NCBI GenBank assembly: GCA_022843565.1
Contig: JALHNK010000019.1
Coordinates: 1 to 32,901 of the forward strand
DNA from: Phycisphaerales bacterium
GTDB lineage: Bacteria; Planctomycetota; Phycisphaerae; Phycisphaerales; UBA1924
Reading direction: 5' to 3'
Length of the DNA stretch: 32,901 nt
The translations under genes were made by a program, and so were the position numbers. The notes under the pieces are model-generated. The model saw only the letters and a list, made by a program, of their open reading frames with translations, was not told the DNA's origin and searched no databases. This document shows, in pieces, positions 1 to 6,723 of this stretch (position 1 is the stretch's first letter; each line of letters starts with the position of its first letter).

Positions 1-14
1 CGCTCTTCCGATCT
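1..14. other. Residual Illumina adapter sequence at contig edge
   Basis: The first 14 bases (cgctcttccgatct) equal the last 14 bases of the Illumina read-1 (P5 side) adapter; the P7-side adapter would have T, not C, at the first of these positions. A chance match exactly at a sequence end is very unlikely, so I read this as untrimmed adapter. Genomic sequence then starts at about base 15. The peptidase S46 reading frame runs through these bases without a stop, so the last few residues predicted at this edge are artificial. Confidence 0.93.
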
Positions 15-546
15 CGAGGCCCGTCTTGGTCTTCTCCGCGTCTTCGATCGCGGAAATGTTCGAGCGCCTGACCTCGCCGGGCTCACGCGGATCTGCACCG
101 GGGCCGGTCTTCGTCGGTGCGGCGTTGACCTCGGCGGTCACGTCGCGAATCGCCATGAGAATGGTGACCTCGGTGTCGGCGCAAGGCAGCTCTTCGGCTT
201 CAGTCTTTGCAAGGAAGCCGTTCTTCACCAGATCTCGCTCAGGCGTCGACAGCTTCTGGATCGCGTCGCTGGCGACGTGGTGGTTGGTCATGACCAACCC
301 GCGCCGGGAGACAAATGAGCCGCTGGCACCGATGTCCACGCTCGCTCGCTGGGCGTGCAGGAGGAACTCCGGGGTGACCTCGATGCCGTAGCGGTCCTTG
401 ATCTGCTTCGTCGGTGGATTGGAGAGCAGCCACATGCCCTCGTCGGCCAGCGCGGTGGAGACCCGTGTACACACGCCCAGCGACAGCGCGAGTATCGAGG
501 CGACGACGGTCGAGTGGTTTCGGCTCAAGCGAAGGAACGATGACAT
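1..546 (-). CDS. Peptidase S46 family (dipeptidyl-peptidase 7/11-like), 5' part
   Basis: Start ATG at 546, preceded by AGGAG with 9-base spacing; the frame stays open to the window edge, so only about 180 N-terminal residues are present. Residues 1-34 form a signal peptide with a hydrophobic core and an ALA cleavage site, followed by DEGMWLLSNPP, the typical mature N-terminus of S46 enzymes. Further S46 hallmarks are a GSFVS..GLVMTNHH block (residues about 76-90, holding the catalytic His region), IQKLST, and a CADTEVTILMAIRDVT segment. S46 enzymes are secreted serine exopeptidases that release dipeptides from peptide N-termini in the periplasm. The family usually has Cys after NHH; here it is Val. 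The catalytic Asp and Ser lie beyond the edge. The family call is firm; dipeptide specificity cannot be judged. Confidence 0.9.
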   Translation of the reverse strand, partial: MSSFLRLSRNHSTVVASILALSLGVCTRVSTALADEGMWLLSNPPTKQIKDRYGIEVTPEFLLHAQRASVDIGASGSFVSRRGLVMTNHHVASDAIQKLSTPERDLVKNGFLAKTEAEELPCADTEVTILMAIRDVTAEVNAAPTKTGPGADPREPGEVRRSNISAIEDAEKTKTGLEIGRA

Positions 547-571
547 GGCGAAGAACTCCTGGCCCGCTGAT

Positions 572-619
572 CCCCAATCCCCCACCCCCCCCAACCCCCC
601 CACTCCCCCCACCGCCCCC
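572..619 (-). other. G-run tract, potential G-quadruplex in S46 leader
   Basis: The plus strand carries six C-runs of 4 to 8 bases (572-575, 579-583, 585-592, 595-601, 605-610, 615-619) separated by 1-4 bases. The minus strand, which is the coding strand of the S46 gene, therefore has at least five G-runs with short loops directly upstream of the Shine-Dalgarno sequence. This meets the usual pattern for an intramolecular G-quadruplex and could also slip in length. A role in translation is inference. Confidence 0.6.
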
Positions 620-678
620 GCTGCACGCCGCTCACCACGCGGCAGCAAACGAGGCCGCCAGCGAACACGTTGGGGTCG

Positions 679-715
679 AGTGTACTCCGCGCCGGTCCTG
701 GGCAGGGGCTATTCT
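679..715. promoter_or_regulatory. Possible divergent -10 elements, S46 gene and 747 gene
   Basis: In the 200-base gap between the divergent S46 gene and the small membrane protein, TACACT reads on the minus strand at 684-679 and TATTCT on the plus strand at 710-715. Each would give a transcript with a leader holding the Shine-Dalgarno sequence of its gene. No clear -35 element is visible for either, so support is weak. Confidence 0.3.
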
Positions 716-746
716 TCGACTTGCCTTGCCCAAGAGGTGACGCTCC

Positions 747-1193
747 GTGACGATTGCCAAGACCATCCAGCGAGCCAAACGCGTGCGTCAAACGCTCGGG
801 CGCGGGCTCTCGCTGATGAGCCGGCTGCGCATCAGCGCTGTCTTCTATACCCTGGTGATCATCGGGGCCACGTGGGGCGTGATCATCCTGATGTCCGGCG
901 CGTGGATTCCCGTCATCGGCGTCGCGTGCGTCGCAGTGGCGATGAGCGTGAACAAAGCGACGAATATCCTCAAACGCCCGGTCTGCCTCGATTGCGGGGG
1001 TGATCTCTCCAATCAACCCAACACGCTGTACGGGCTGGCGTGCCCCGGTTGCGGGACACTGACGCTCCCGATCGCCCTTTCCGGGCCGATCAACGAGCTT
1101 GACGATCGGTTGGACGACGACGCCGATCAGGTTGCCGACGACGTCCGAAGCCTGTCGGCGGGTCCGGGCGACACACCGACCGGACAGGCTTGA
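747..1193 (+). CDS. Small membrane protein with C-terminal zinc ribbon
   Basis: 148 residues, GTG start at 747 preceded by AGAGGTGA at about 7 bases. A basic N-terminus (1-29) leads into two adjacent hydrophobic segments (about 30-49 and 52-68), then a four-cysteine zinc ribbon with C80/C83 (CLDC) and C99/C102 (CPGC), then an acidic Asp-rich tail. I do not recognise a named family. Two TM segments followed by a CxxC...CPxCG ribbon is also the layout of the proteins at 17579 and 18245, though sequence likeness outside the ribbon is low. It stands alone, 106 bases before citrate synthase. Function unknown; likely an inner-membrane protein with a cytoplasmic ribbon. Confidence 0.75.
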   Translation: MTIAKTIQRAKRVRQTLGRGLSLMSRLRISAVFYTLVIIGATWGVIILMSGAWIPVIGVACVAVAMSVNKATNILKRPVCLDCGGDLSNQPNTLYGLACPGCGTLTLPIALSGPINELDDRLDDDADQVADDVRSLSAGPGDTPTGQA

Positions 1194-1203
1194 CCGAGTT
1201 GGC

Positions 1204-1231
1204 GTGACATGTGCCACATCCCGCGTACGCT
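1204..1231 (+). promoter_or_regulatory. Candidate promoter with palindrome, citrate synthase
   Basis: GTGACA (1204-1209), a 16-base spacer and TACGCT (1226-1231) look like a -35/-10 pair and would give a leader of about 60 bases ahead of the citrate synthase start. The spacer starts with a perfect short palindrome, ATGTG-C-CACAT (1209-1219), which could be an operator. The TACGCT hexamer recurs before other genes in this window. Confidence 0.45.
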
Positions 1232-1299
1232 TGCGAATCGGGCCCTCTGGCGATGGCCCGCGCGATGTTGACATCACGCGATCATGGAGCTTGCTGAGC

Positions 1300-2547
1300 A
1301 TGGCCACCACTGCACCAACGTCCGCACCCAGCGCCCCCACCGCCCCCGCGAGCAACGCCTCCCACGACAAAGCCGCGGCGTTCGCCAAGGGCCTTGAGGG
1401 CGTCGTCGGCGGGATGACTGCGGTGTGCTCCATCGAGCAGGACAAGCTCATCTATCGCGGCTACGAGATCCACGATCTGGCCGAGCACGCGACGTTTGAA
1501 GAGGTCGCGTTCCTCCTGCTGGAGGGGCACAAGCCCGACTCGCGTGAGCTCGAACGATTCAAGGCCGAGATCGTCGCCGAGCGTGCGCTGCACCCGGCGG
1601 TGACATCGTTCATCGAGTCCAGCGCTGGCTGGTTGGCCAGCGGGCGCGCGGTGCCGATGGATGTTCTGCGCACAAGCGTGAGCATCTTGGGCCACACGGA
1701 CGAAGACTGTCAGGACAACTCCGGCGCTGCCAACCTGCGCAAAGCTAAGCGGCTCTTGGCGAAGATCCCGACCATCGTCGGGCACATGCAGAACGTGATC
1801 GACGGGCGGGCGTTGATCGGGCGCGAGCTCGGTGGCGATCCTTCGCTGAGCCATGCCGCGAACCTGCTCTACATGATGACAGGCCGCCGCCCGAGCCGCG
1901 ACGAGGCCCGCGTGATGGATGTCAGCCTGATCCTCTACGCCGAGCACGAGTTCAACGCCAGCACATTTACCACGCGCGTCGTCGCCGGCACGCTGAGCGA
2001 CATGCACAGCGCCGTGGCCGGCGGCATCGGCGCGCTCAAGGGTCCGCTGCACGGCGGCGCCAACGAGATGGCGATGGAGATGCTCAAGGAGATCTACGCC
2101 AGCGTCGGCGAGAAGGGCATCGGCACTCCGGCTGTTGATGCGTGGATGCAGACGGCGTTTGACACCAAGCGGAAGCTCATGGGCTTCGGGCATCGGGTGT
2201 ACAAGAACGGCGACCATCGCGCGGGGATCTTGATGGGGCTGGGCAAGAAGATGGCGGCGACGCTGCCGGGGACGTTCGGCGGGCTGGCGGCCCCGAAGTG
2301 GTTCGAGCTTGGCGAGCAGGTGCAGAAGATCATGATGGCCAAGAAGAACATCCACCCCAACGTCGATTTCCCCTGCGGTATGACGTATTTCACGATGAAG
2401 ATCCCGGTGCCGCAATACACGCCGATCTTCGTCGCCTCGCGTATCACCGGCTGGACGGCCCACATCATGGAGCAGCACGCCGACAACCGGCTGATCCGGC
2501 CGCTGAGCATCTACACCGGCCCGGCTGAGAAGAAGTGGAACTCGTAA
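1300..2547 (+). CDS. gltA: Citrate synthase (type II, bacterial CitZ/methylcitrate synthase group)
   Basis: 415 residues. Condenses oxaloacetate with acetyl-CoA to citrate, the entry step of the TCA cycle, in the cytoplasm. Start chosen at ATG 1300, with GGAG ten bases upstream; the frame is open further upstream but that stretch overlaps the previous gene. Residues 1-25 are an Ala/Pro/Thr-rich extension. Family marks follow: GLEGVVGGMTAVC (31-43), IYRGYEIHDLAE (51-62), H216 in AEHEFNAS, H251 in GPLHGGANE, H298 in GFGHRVYK and D356 in NVDFPCG, which match the substrate and catalytic His/His/Asp positions. The length and GLEGVV...YRGY layout fit the CitZ/PrpC group, so 2-methylcitrate synthase activity cannot be excluded. 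The GNAT gene begins inside its last 13 bases. Confidence 0.95.
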   Translation: MATTAPTSAPSAPTAPASNASHDKAAAFAKGLEGVVGGMTAVCSIEQDKLIYRGYEIHDLAEHATFEEVAFLLLEGHKPDSRELERFKAEIVAERALHPAVTSFIESSAGWLASGRAVPMDVLRTSVSILGHTDEDCQDNSGAANLRKAKRLLAKIPTIVGHMQNVIDGRALIGRELGGDPSLSHAANLLYMMTGRRPSRDEARVMDVSLILYAEHEFNASTFTTRVVAGTLSDMHSAVAGGIGALKGPLHGGANEMAMEMLKEIYASVGEKGIGTPAVDAWMQTAFDTKRKLMGFGHRVYKNGDHRAGILMGLGKKMAATLPGTFGGLAAPKWFELGEQVQKIMMAKKNIHPNVDFPCGMTYFTMKIPVPQYTPIFVASRITGWTAHIMEQHADNRLIRPLSIYTGPAEKKWNS

Positions 2548-3068
2548 CCGGCATCACGTCGCTCGACGCGCCGGCGATCGAGCGCCGCCTCGATGATCTG
2601 TGCGACCTGCTGATGGACGCAGTAAACGGCGGCGCATCGGTGAGCTTCCTTGCGCCGCTCTCGCGCGAACACGCCGCGGCGTACTGGCGGAGCATCATCG
2701 CCGACGTGGCGCGTGGCGAGCGCCTCGTCCTTTTGGACATGCTCGACGGGCGTGTCGTCGGCTCCGTGCAGTGCGTGTTCAGCCCGTGGCCAAATCAGCC
2801 GCACCGCGCCGACATCGGCAAGATGCTGGTGCATTCGTCGCAGCGCCGCAAGGGTCGCGGGCGTGCTCTCCTGGCCGCGGTCGAAGCCGCATCTGTGAGC
2901 GCAGGTCGAACGCTCTTGGTTCTCGACACCGTCCCCAACTCCCCCGCCGAAGCGCTCTACCAAAGTGCCGGCTGGTCACGCTGCGGCGAGATCCCGGGCT
3001 TCGCGTTGCTCCCCACCGGCGACCAGCGACTCGCGCCGACCGTGATCTACTACAAGCGGCTCGGCTGA
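2535..3068 (+). CDS. GNAT family N-acetyltransferase
   Basis: 177 residues. GTG start at 2535 lies inside the end of the citrate synthase gene (13-base overlap), with a purine-rich GAGAAGAAG just before it, so translation is probably coupled. The acetyl-CoA-binding motif A is clear: GKMLVHSSQRRKGRGRALL (residues 95-113) contains the Q/RxxGxG/A core at 103-108. It is followed by the TLLVLDT strand and the AEALYQSAGW segment typical of GNAT C-terminal halves. The HxxxRRKGxG...LYxxxGW...GEIPGFA pattern is seen in small-molecule acetyltransferases of the antibiotic/tabtoxin-resistance type. The substrate is unknown, and nothing in the coupling to citrate synthase identifies it. Confidence 0.87.
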   Translation: MELVTGITSLDAPAIERRLDDLCDLLMDAVNGGASVSFLAPLSREHAAAYWRSIIADVARGERLVLLDMLDGRVVGSVQCVFSPWPNQPHRADIGKMLVHSSQRRKGRGRALLAAVEAASVSAGRTLLVLDTVPNSPAEALYQSAGWSRCGEIPGFALLPTGDQRLAPTVIYYKRLG

Positions 3069-3105
3069 TCGCATCGGTGCGATTTGCCGCCCCACGCCAA
3101 TCTGC

Positions 3106-3111
3106 TACGCT
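3106..3111 (+). promoter_or_regulatory. Candidate -10 element, leaderless start of ADA-like gene
   Basis: TACGCT lies 8 bases before a TTG codon at 3120 that is in frame with the adenosine-deaminase-like gene. No Shine-Dalgarno sequence is visible. It fits the TAnnnT-near-start pattern of other genes here but, with a TTG start, is one of the weaker examples. Confidence 0.35.
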
Positions 3112-3119
3112 CCGCTCCC

Positions 3120-4205
3120 TTGACCAGAGCCAGCCCCGAGCACGCCCCGCGAAGCACGCCCCGCGCCACGATTCGTGCCGCGTCGTCAGCCAGCGCGCGC
3201 CCGGCCGGGCGCTTCGCGGAGCTGCACCTGCACCTGGGCGGGGCGGTGTTGCCGAACATCCTGCACGCCTATCTCCGCCGCGTGGATCACCCGTTGCTGA
3301 GACGCTACCCGCACGTGGAGATGCTGGAGCGGTACTTCACGCGCCCGCGCCACTCGCTGGATGACTATGTGAACATGCACAAGGTTGTCGAGCGCGTGCA
3401 GCGGCTGGACTCGATTCCGTACTTTGTTCAGCGGCTGATCCGCGGCGCCGTGCTGTTTGACAACCTCGCGTACATGGAACTGCGCCACTGCCCTTGGTTC
3501 CGCACCGATGCGAGCCTGCCCGAGGAGGCCCGGCTGGCGCAGATGGACGAGGTCGTCGGCGCGATCACGCACGCTTCGACGAACGCGACCGATCACTACC
3601 CGCTGGTCTTTCGCCAGATCCTGTGCATGCACAGCACGCTCTCGCCGACCATCAACCGGCGAATCGCCGAACTGGCCAAGGCACACATGCCCGATGTCGT
3701 CGCGATCGATCTTGCGGGGCCGGATCGGCTCTACGCCGGTGCGCTGGCTGACGTGCTACCGCTGTACAAACGCGCACGGTCGCGCGGGCTGCACACCACT
3801 GCCCATCTCTTCGAGACCCCGCAGGGCAGCTCTCGGATGGTCGAGAAGCTCCTGCCACACCTCGATCGCATCGGTCACGGCATCCAGATCCCGCTCCGCC
3901 GCCCGACACTCCTGAAGGCGATCGCACGCCGGAAGCAATGCCTGGAGATCTGCCCGACGAGCTACGTCCGCACCGGCACACTGACGACGGGCGCGGCGCT
4001 CCGGTCGGTGTTTCGCAAGTGCTTTGACGCCGGTGCGCCGGTGGCGATCTGCACCGACAACTCAGGGATGCACTCGGTGCGCCTACCGCACGAATACGAG
4101 AGCCTGCTGGTGAACGACATCATCAGCTTCAGCGAGATGGCGGCGTGTCACGACGCGAGTTTTCGTCACGCGTTTGCGTGGAGCGGGCCGACGCCTCGGC
4201 TGTGA
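3120..4205 (+). CDS. Adenosine deaminase-like amidohydrolase
   Basis: 361 residues from TTG 3120; an in-frame TTG at 3084 would add 12 residues, and neither start has a Shine-Dalgarno sequence. Metal-site motifs of the adenosine/AMP deaminase family are present in order: HLH in FAELHLHLGGA (H36, H38), TAHLFE (the HxxE with zinc His and proton-donor Glu), RIGHGI, CPTSYVRTG and CTDNSGM. The zinc-binding Asp (TD) is kept, but the next Asp, which in adenosine deaminase contacts the purine, is Asn (TDN instead of TDD), and HAGE reads HLFE. The enzyme is probably a zinc hydrolase acting on an adenosine-like or modified purine substrate, but true adenosine deaminase activity is uncertain. Residues about 7-30 are low-complexity Arg/Ala/Ser. 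The 3' end overlaps the convergent phosphatase gene by 77 bases. Confidence 0.82.
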   Translation: MTRASPEHAPRSTPRATIRAASSASARPAGRFAELHLHLGGAVLPNILHAYLRRVDHPLLRRYPHVEMLERYFTRPRHSLDDYVNMHKVVERVQRLDSIPYFVQRLIRGAVLFDNLAYMELRHCPWFRTDASLPEEARLAQMDEVVGAITHASTNATDHYPLVFRQILCMHSTLSPTINRRIAELAKAHMPDVVAIDLAGPDRLYAGALADVLPLYKRARSRGLHTTAHLFETPQGSSRMVEKLLPHLDRIGHGIQIPLRRPTLLKAIARRKQCLEICPTSYVRTGTLTTGAALRSVFRKCFDAGAPVAICTDNSGMHSVRLPHEYESLLVNDIISFSEMAACHDASFRHAFAWSGPTPRL

Positions 4206-5796
4206 CGCTTGTCGACGAAGCGTCGAGCGACAGTCCGCGGGGCATCGCCGGACCCGTGTCGGTCTTCAGCAGCGCAATCTCAACGACGACGGTGTCGTCC
4301 GTCGGCTGGCCGGACCTGAAAGCGTCCACCGCGTTGATGATGGTCTGTGGCCATCCGAGGGCCGGGGCCGCGAGCGTCGCCGAGGACGCCGCCGGGCTGG
4401 TGGTGCGAGGGCTGAGCAGCGCCCGCACCCGTTCGACACCGAAAAGATCGCCCCGGACGTTCTTAGTCTCGACTGCGCCATCGGTGTACGCGACAAAGTG
4501 CTCCTCGGGGCGCAGGGGCATGGTGCGCGGGTCGGGGTTGAAATCGTCTGGCGGGAGCACGCCGAGCATCGGGGCGGTCGATGGAATGAGCCGTGGGTCG
4601 AGGGTCGTGACGCCATCGGTGCCCGTGGTGCTGACCGAGCCGAGGACGAACGCCGGGGGGTGCCCCGCGTTGGCGTATCGAAGCGTGCAAAGGTCTTGGC
4701 CGAGGGCGCGGTCCACGCGAGCGACCATCGCGGTCGCGTAGATCGCGTGCGGTGCGAGCGTGAGGTAGACGTAGCGGTTGAGGGCCGCGAGCACCTCGCC
4801 GGGGCCGGTGGCGGGGTCTTCGGCGAAGAGACGCTCGAGTTCGCCCGAGATGCGGTTGACGGTCAGCGCGCTGCTGAGGCCGTGGCCGGTGACGTCCAGG
4901 AGCACCACCGTCAGACTCTCGACGCGTGCCTCACTCTTCGGCGTCTGGCCATCGAGGGCGAGGTCGTCTGGCCGCTCGGGCGTCCAGCGCGCGAAGATGA
5001 AGTCACCGCCGATCTGGCGCACCGGCTCGTAGCGATAGTCCAGGCGGATGCCGTCGCGTGTCTCGGCCTTGGGGAAGAGCGCCTCGTGCAGAGTCCGCGC
5101 GTCGACGAGTTCACGCCGCATCTGCCCGTATCGTGACTCGAAGAACCGCGTTCGGAAGAGCTCGGTGCGCCATTTGTCCTTGACCGTTGCGACGATCGCG
5201 CCCGGCACCAGCACCAGCGGCGAGAACAGGATCAGCCCGAGCGCCTGCAGAACCCTCGCCTGCGACACGCCCGCCCAGAGCACAATCACCAGGATCATCG
5301 CGGCGCTGAGCCCCAGCAGCGGGATCATCGGGCGGATCGCGTCCTTCAACGACCAGGGCATGCACGCGCACGCGATCACGTGAACGAGAAAGACCGACTC
5401 GATCGGCAGCACGCGCTCTCGCGTATAGACGGGGTAGAGCAGCATCGCGAAAGCGCCGCAGCACTGGAGCATCCGTCGCGCGAATCGCATCAGGTCCGCG
5501 TCGTCAAAGCGACCGATCCACGCGCGCCAGCCGATGAGCCCGAAGACGCAGATCGTGATCGCGTCCGGCAGCCCGCCGACAGGCCGGCCCCAGTCCCAGC
5601 CGCTGGTGTCCACGCCGCGGATAAGTTGGAGGAGCGGGATGACCAGGTCGTTCCACACACGCTGCAGCGAGAACAGCAGCGTGAAGCCCACCACCAGCGC
5701 GCAGAGCCACACGAACCGATCGCGGATGATCCGCGAGGTTTCCGCGGCGTACTCCTGATGAAAATCCGTCGTGTAGACGCCCTTGGCCACGCTCAC
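4129..5796 (-). CDS. Membrane-anchored SpoIIE/RsbU-type PP2C phosphatase
   Basis: 555 residues. The N-terminal half (about 30-205) has roughly six hydrophobic segments and no recognised extracellular sensor. A short helical linker (about 210-245, RTRFFESRYGQMRRELVDARTLH) leads into a SpoIIE-type phosphatase domain with GGDF-like D265 (QIGGDFIFA), D301 in DVTGHGLSSA, YANAGHPPA (374-382), D439 in AYTDGAVE and D500/D501 in DDTVVVEI. These are the Mn/Mg-binding aspartates. Such enzymes dephosphorylate anti-sigma-factor antagonists in partner-switching pathways; no antagonist or anti-sigma gene is nearby, so the target is unknown. GTG 5796 overlaps the upstream stop as GTGA; GTG at 5790 behind GAGG is an alternative. 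The Ser/Thr/Arg-rich tail overlaps the ADA-like gene. Confidence 0.9.
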   Translation of the reverse strand: MSVAKGVYTTDFHQEYAAETSRIIRDRFVWLCALVVGFTLLFSLQRVWNDLVIPLLQLIRGVDTSGWDWGRPVGGLPDAITICVFGLIGWRAWIGRFDDADLMRFARRMLQCCGAFAMLLYPVYTRERVLPIESVFLVHVIACACMPWSLKDAIRPMIPLLGLSAAMILVIVLWAGVSQARVLQALGLILFSPLVLVPGAIVATVKDKWRTELFRTRFFESRYGQMRRELVDARTLHEALFPKAETRDGIRLDYRYEPVRQIGGDFIFARWTPERPDDLALDGQTPKSEARVESLTVVLLDVTGHGLSSALTVNRISGELERLFAEDPATGPGEVLAALNRYVYLTLAPHAIYATAMVARVDRALGQDLCTLRYANAGHPPAFVLGSVSTTGTDGVTTLDPRLIPSTAPMLGVLPPDDFNPDPRTMPLRPEEHFVAYTDGAVETKNVRGDLFGVERVRALLSPRTTSPAASSATLAAPALGWPQTIINAVDAFRSGQPTDDTVVVEIALLKTDTGPAMPRGLSLDASSTSVTAEASARSTQTRDENSRRDTPPSR

Positions 5797-6395
5797 CTCG
5801 GCCTGTTCTGCCCGGGAACCCAGAGAATATCGCCCGCGCCATTGTCATTCGCGACGCGCGACACCACGAACAACAGATCGCTCAGGCGATTCAGATACTT
5901 CACGCACTCGGTGTTCGTCGTCGCGGCCTCGTCGTGAGACAGCGACACCACGCAGCGCTCGGCACGCCGGACCACGGTTCGCGCGACGTGCATCGCGCTG
6001 GCCAGCGGGCTGCCCCCGGGCAGCACGAAGCTGTTCAGCGGCTTCAGGTCCGCGTTGAACTGGTCGATCGCCTGCTCGAGCCGCGAGGTCTGAGCCTCGC
6101 TCACACGCAGACGCTGCCCCGGCTGCTCGCCCTCGACCGGCGGACAACACAAGTCGGCGCCGACATCGAACAGATCGTGCTGCACCGAGCGCAACAGGTC
6201 ACCGATGCGGTGCTCCAGCGTTCCCGGCGCAGCCTGGTCGCAGAGTGTGACACAGACGCCGACGCAGGCGTTCGCCTCGTCAACCGTGCCATACGACTCG
6301 ACGCGGAGGTGATCCTTGTTGACGCGCCGCCCGTCGCCGAGGCCCGTGGTGCCCGCGTCGCCGGTTTTGGTATAGATTCGGTTGAGCTTGACCAT
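5793..6395 (-). CDS. pduO: PduO-type ATP:cob(I)alamin adenosyltransferase
   Basis: 200 residues. Transfers adenosyl from ATP to cob(I)alamin to make adenosylcobalamin (coenzyme B12) in the cytoplasm. Family motifs: IYTKTGDAGTTGLGDG (7-22), the ATP-binding N-terminus; ESYGTVDEANA (33-43); LNSFVLPGGSP (120-130); RTVVRRAER (139-147); and YLNRLSDLLFVVSR (167-180). Start ATG 6395 puts the conserved N-terminus right at the beginning; the frame is open further upstream without family sequence. No Shine-Dalgarno sequence is clear; AACGAT five bases before the ATG could be a weak leaderless -10. The stop overlaps the phosphatase GTG by four bases (GTGA), so the two are cotranscribed. No cobalamin riboswitch is seen in the 140 bases upstream. 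Confidence 0.93.
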   Translation of the reverse strand: MVKLNRIYTKTGDAGTTGLGDGRRVNKDHLRVESYGTVDEANACVGVCVTLCDQAAPGTLEHRIGDLLRSVQHDLFDVGADLCCPPVEGEQPGQRLRVSEAQTSRLEQAIDQFNADLKPLNSFVLPGGSPLASAMHVARTVVRRAERCVVSLSHDEAATTNTECVKYLNRLSDLLFVVSRVANDNGAGDILWVPGQNRPR

Positions 6396-6536
6396 GCCCG
6401 ATCGTTGGCAACCGGCGCGCGTTGGGCGCGTCAACGCAGCCAACATCGGCTGAGATCTGGCCACGGGTGAGGTCCACAGCCGATCGCAACCGGTCTGGAC
6501 CATCCGACGCACGCGCAGAACGCTCCCAAAACGAGA

Positions 6537-6562
6537 AAAGGGCCCGCCGAGGCGGGCCCTTT
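6537..6562 (-). terminator. Intrinsic terminator after tRNA-Ser
   Basis: A perfect inverted repeat GGGCCCGCC / GGCGGGCCC (6540-6548 and 6551-6559), flanked by AAAA on one side and TTT on the other, forms a very stable GC hairpin. On the minus strand it is followed by TTTTCTC, which suits termination of the tRNA-Ser transcript; on the plus strand the U-run is only three bases. It separates the tRNA and threonine aldolase unit from the cobalamin adenosyltransferase. Confidence 0.8.
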
Positions 6563-6573
6563 GCACGTTGAAG

Positions 6574-6660
6574 CGGAGAGGGGGAGATTCGAACTCCCGT
6601 AAGACCGAGGCCTTAACTAGTTTTCGAGACTAGCCCATTCAACCGCTCTGGCACCTCTCC
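6574..6660 (-). tRNA. tRNA-Ser (anticodon CGA)
   Basis: The minus strand folds as a class II tRNA. The acceptor stem is GGAGAGG (6660-6654) with CCTCTCC (6581-6575) and discriminator G at 6574. The anticodon arm is CTAGT-CTCGAAA-ACTAG with anticodon CGA, reading UCG serine codons. A long variable arm of the serine type (GGCCTCGGTCTTAC region) and a T arm GGGAG-TTCGAAT-CTCCC complete it. The 3' CCA is not encoded. A promoter-like pair lies upstream and a strong terminator follows 12 bases downstream. Confidence 0.97.
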
Positions 6661-6694
6661 GGTGGCGGGGTCTGCCCGCGCGGGCCTGAAGGGA

Positions 6695-6723
6695 ATCGTT
6701 CGCAGGCCGGGGGGCACAGTCAA
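6695..6723 (-). promoter_or_regulatory. Candidate promoter of tRNA-Ser
   Basis: On the minus strand TTGACT (6723-6718), a 17-base spacer and AACGAT (6700-6695) lie about 35 bases before the tRNA 5' end. The -35 is good and the -10 poor. The -35 overlaps the stop codon of the threonine aldolase gene, so the tRNA may also be read from that gene. Confidence 0.4.

Noticed and set aside
525-1451. Minus-strand open frame of 308 codons across three other genes
   Set aside because: Overlaps the S46 start, the zinc-ribbon gene and the citrate synthase start; no ribosome site and no homology.
1282-2478. Long minus-strand open frame opposite citrate synthase
   Set aside because: It mirrors the codon pattern of a well-identified gene; its product is Arg/His-rich and has no family features.
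6396-6536. Cobalamin riboswitch before the adenosyltransferase
   Set aside because: No B12-box or conserved core sequence found in the 140 bases; only imperfect GTTGGC/GCCAAC repeats.
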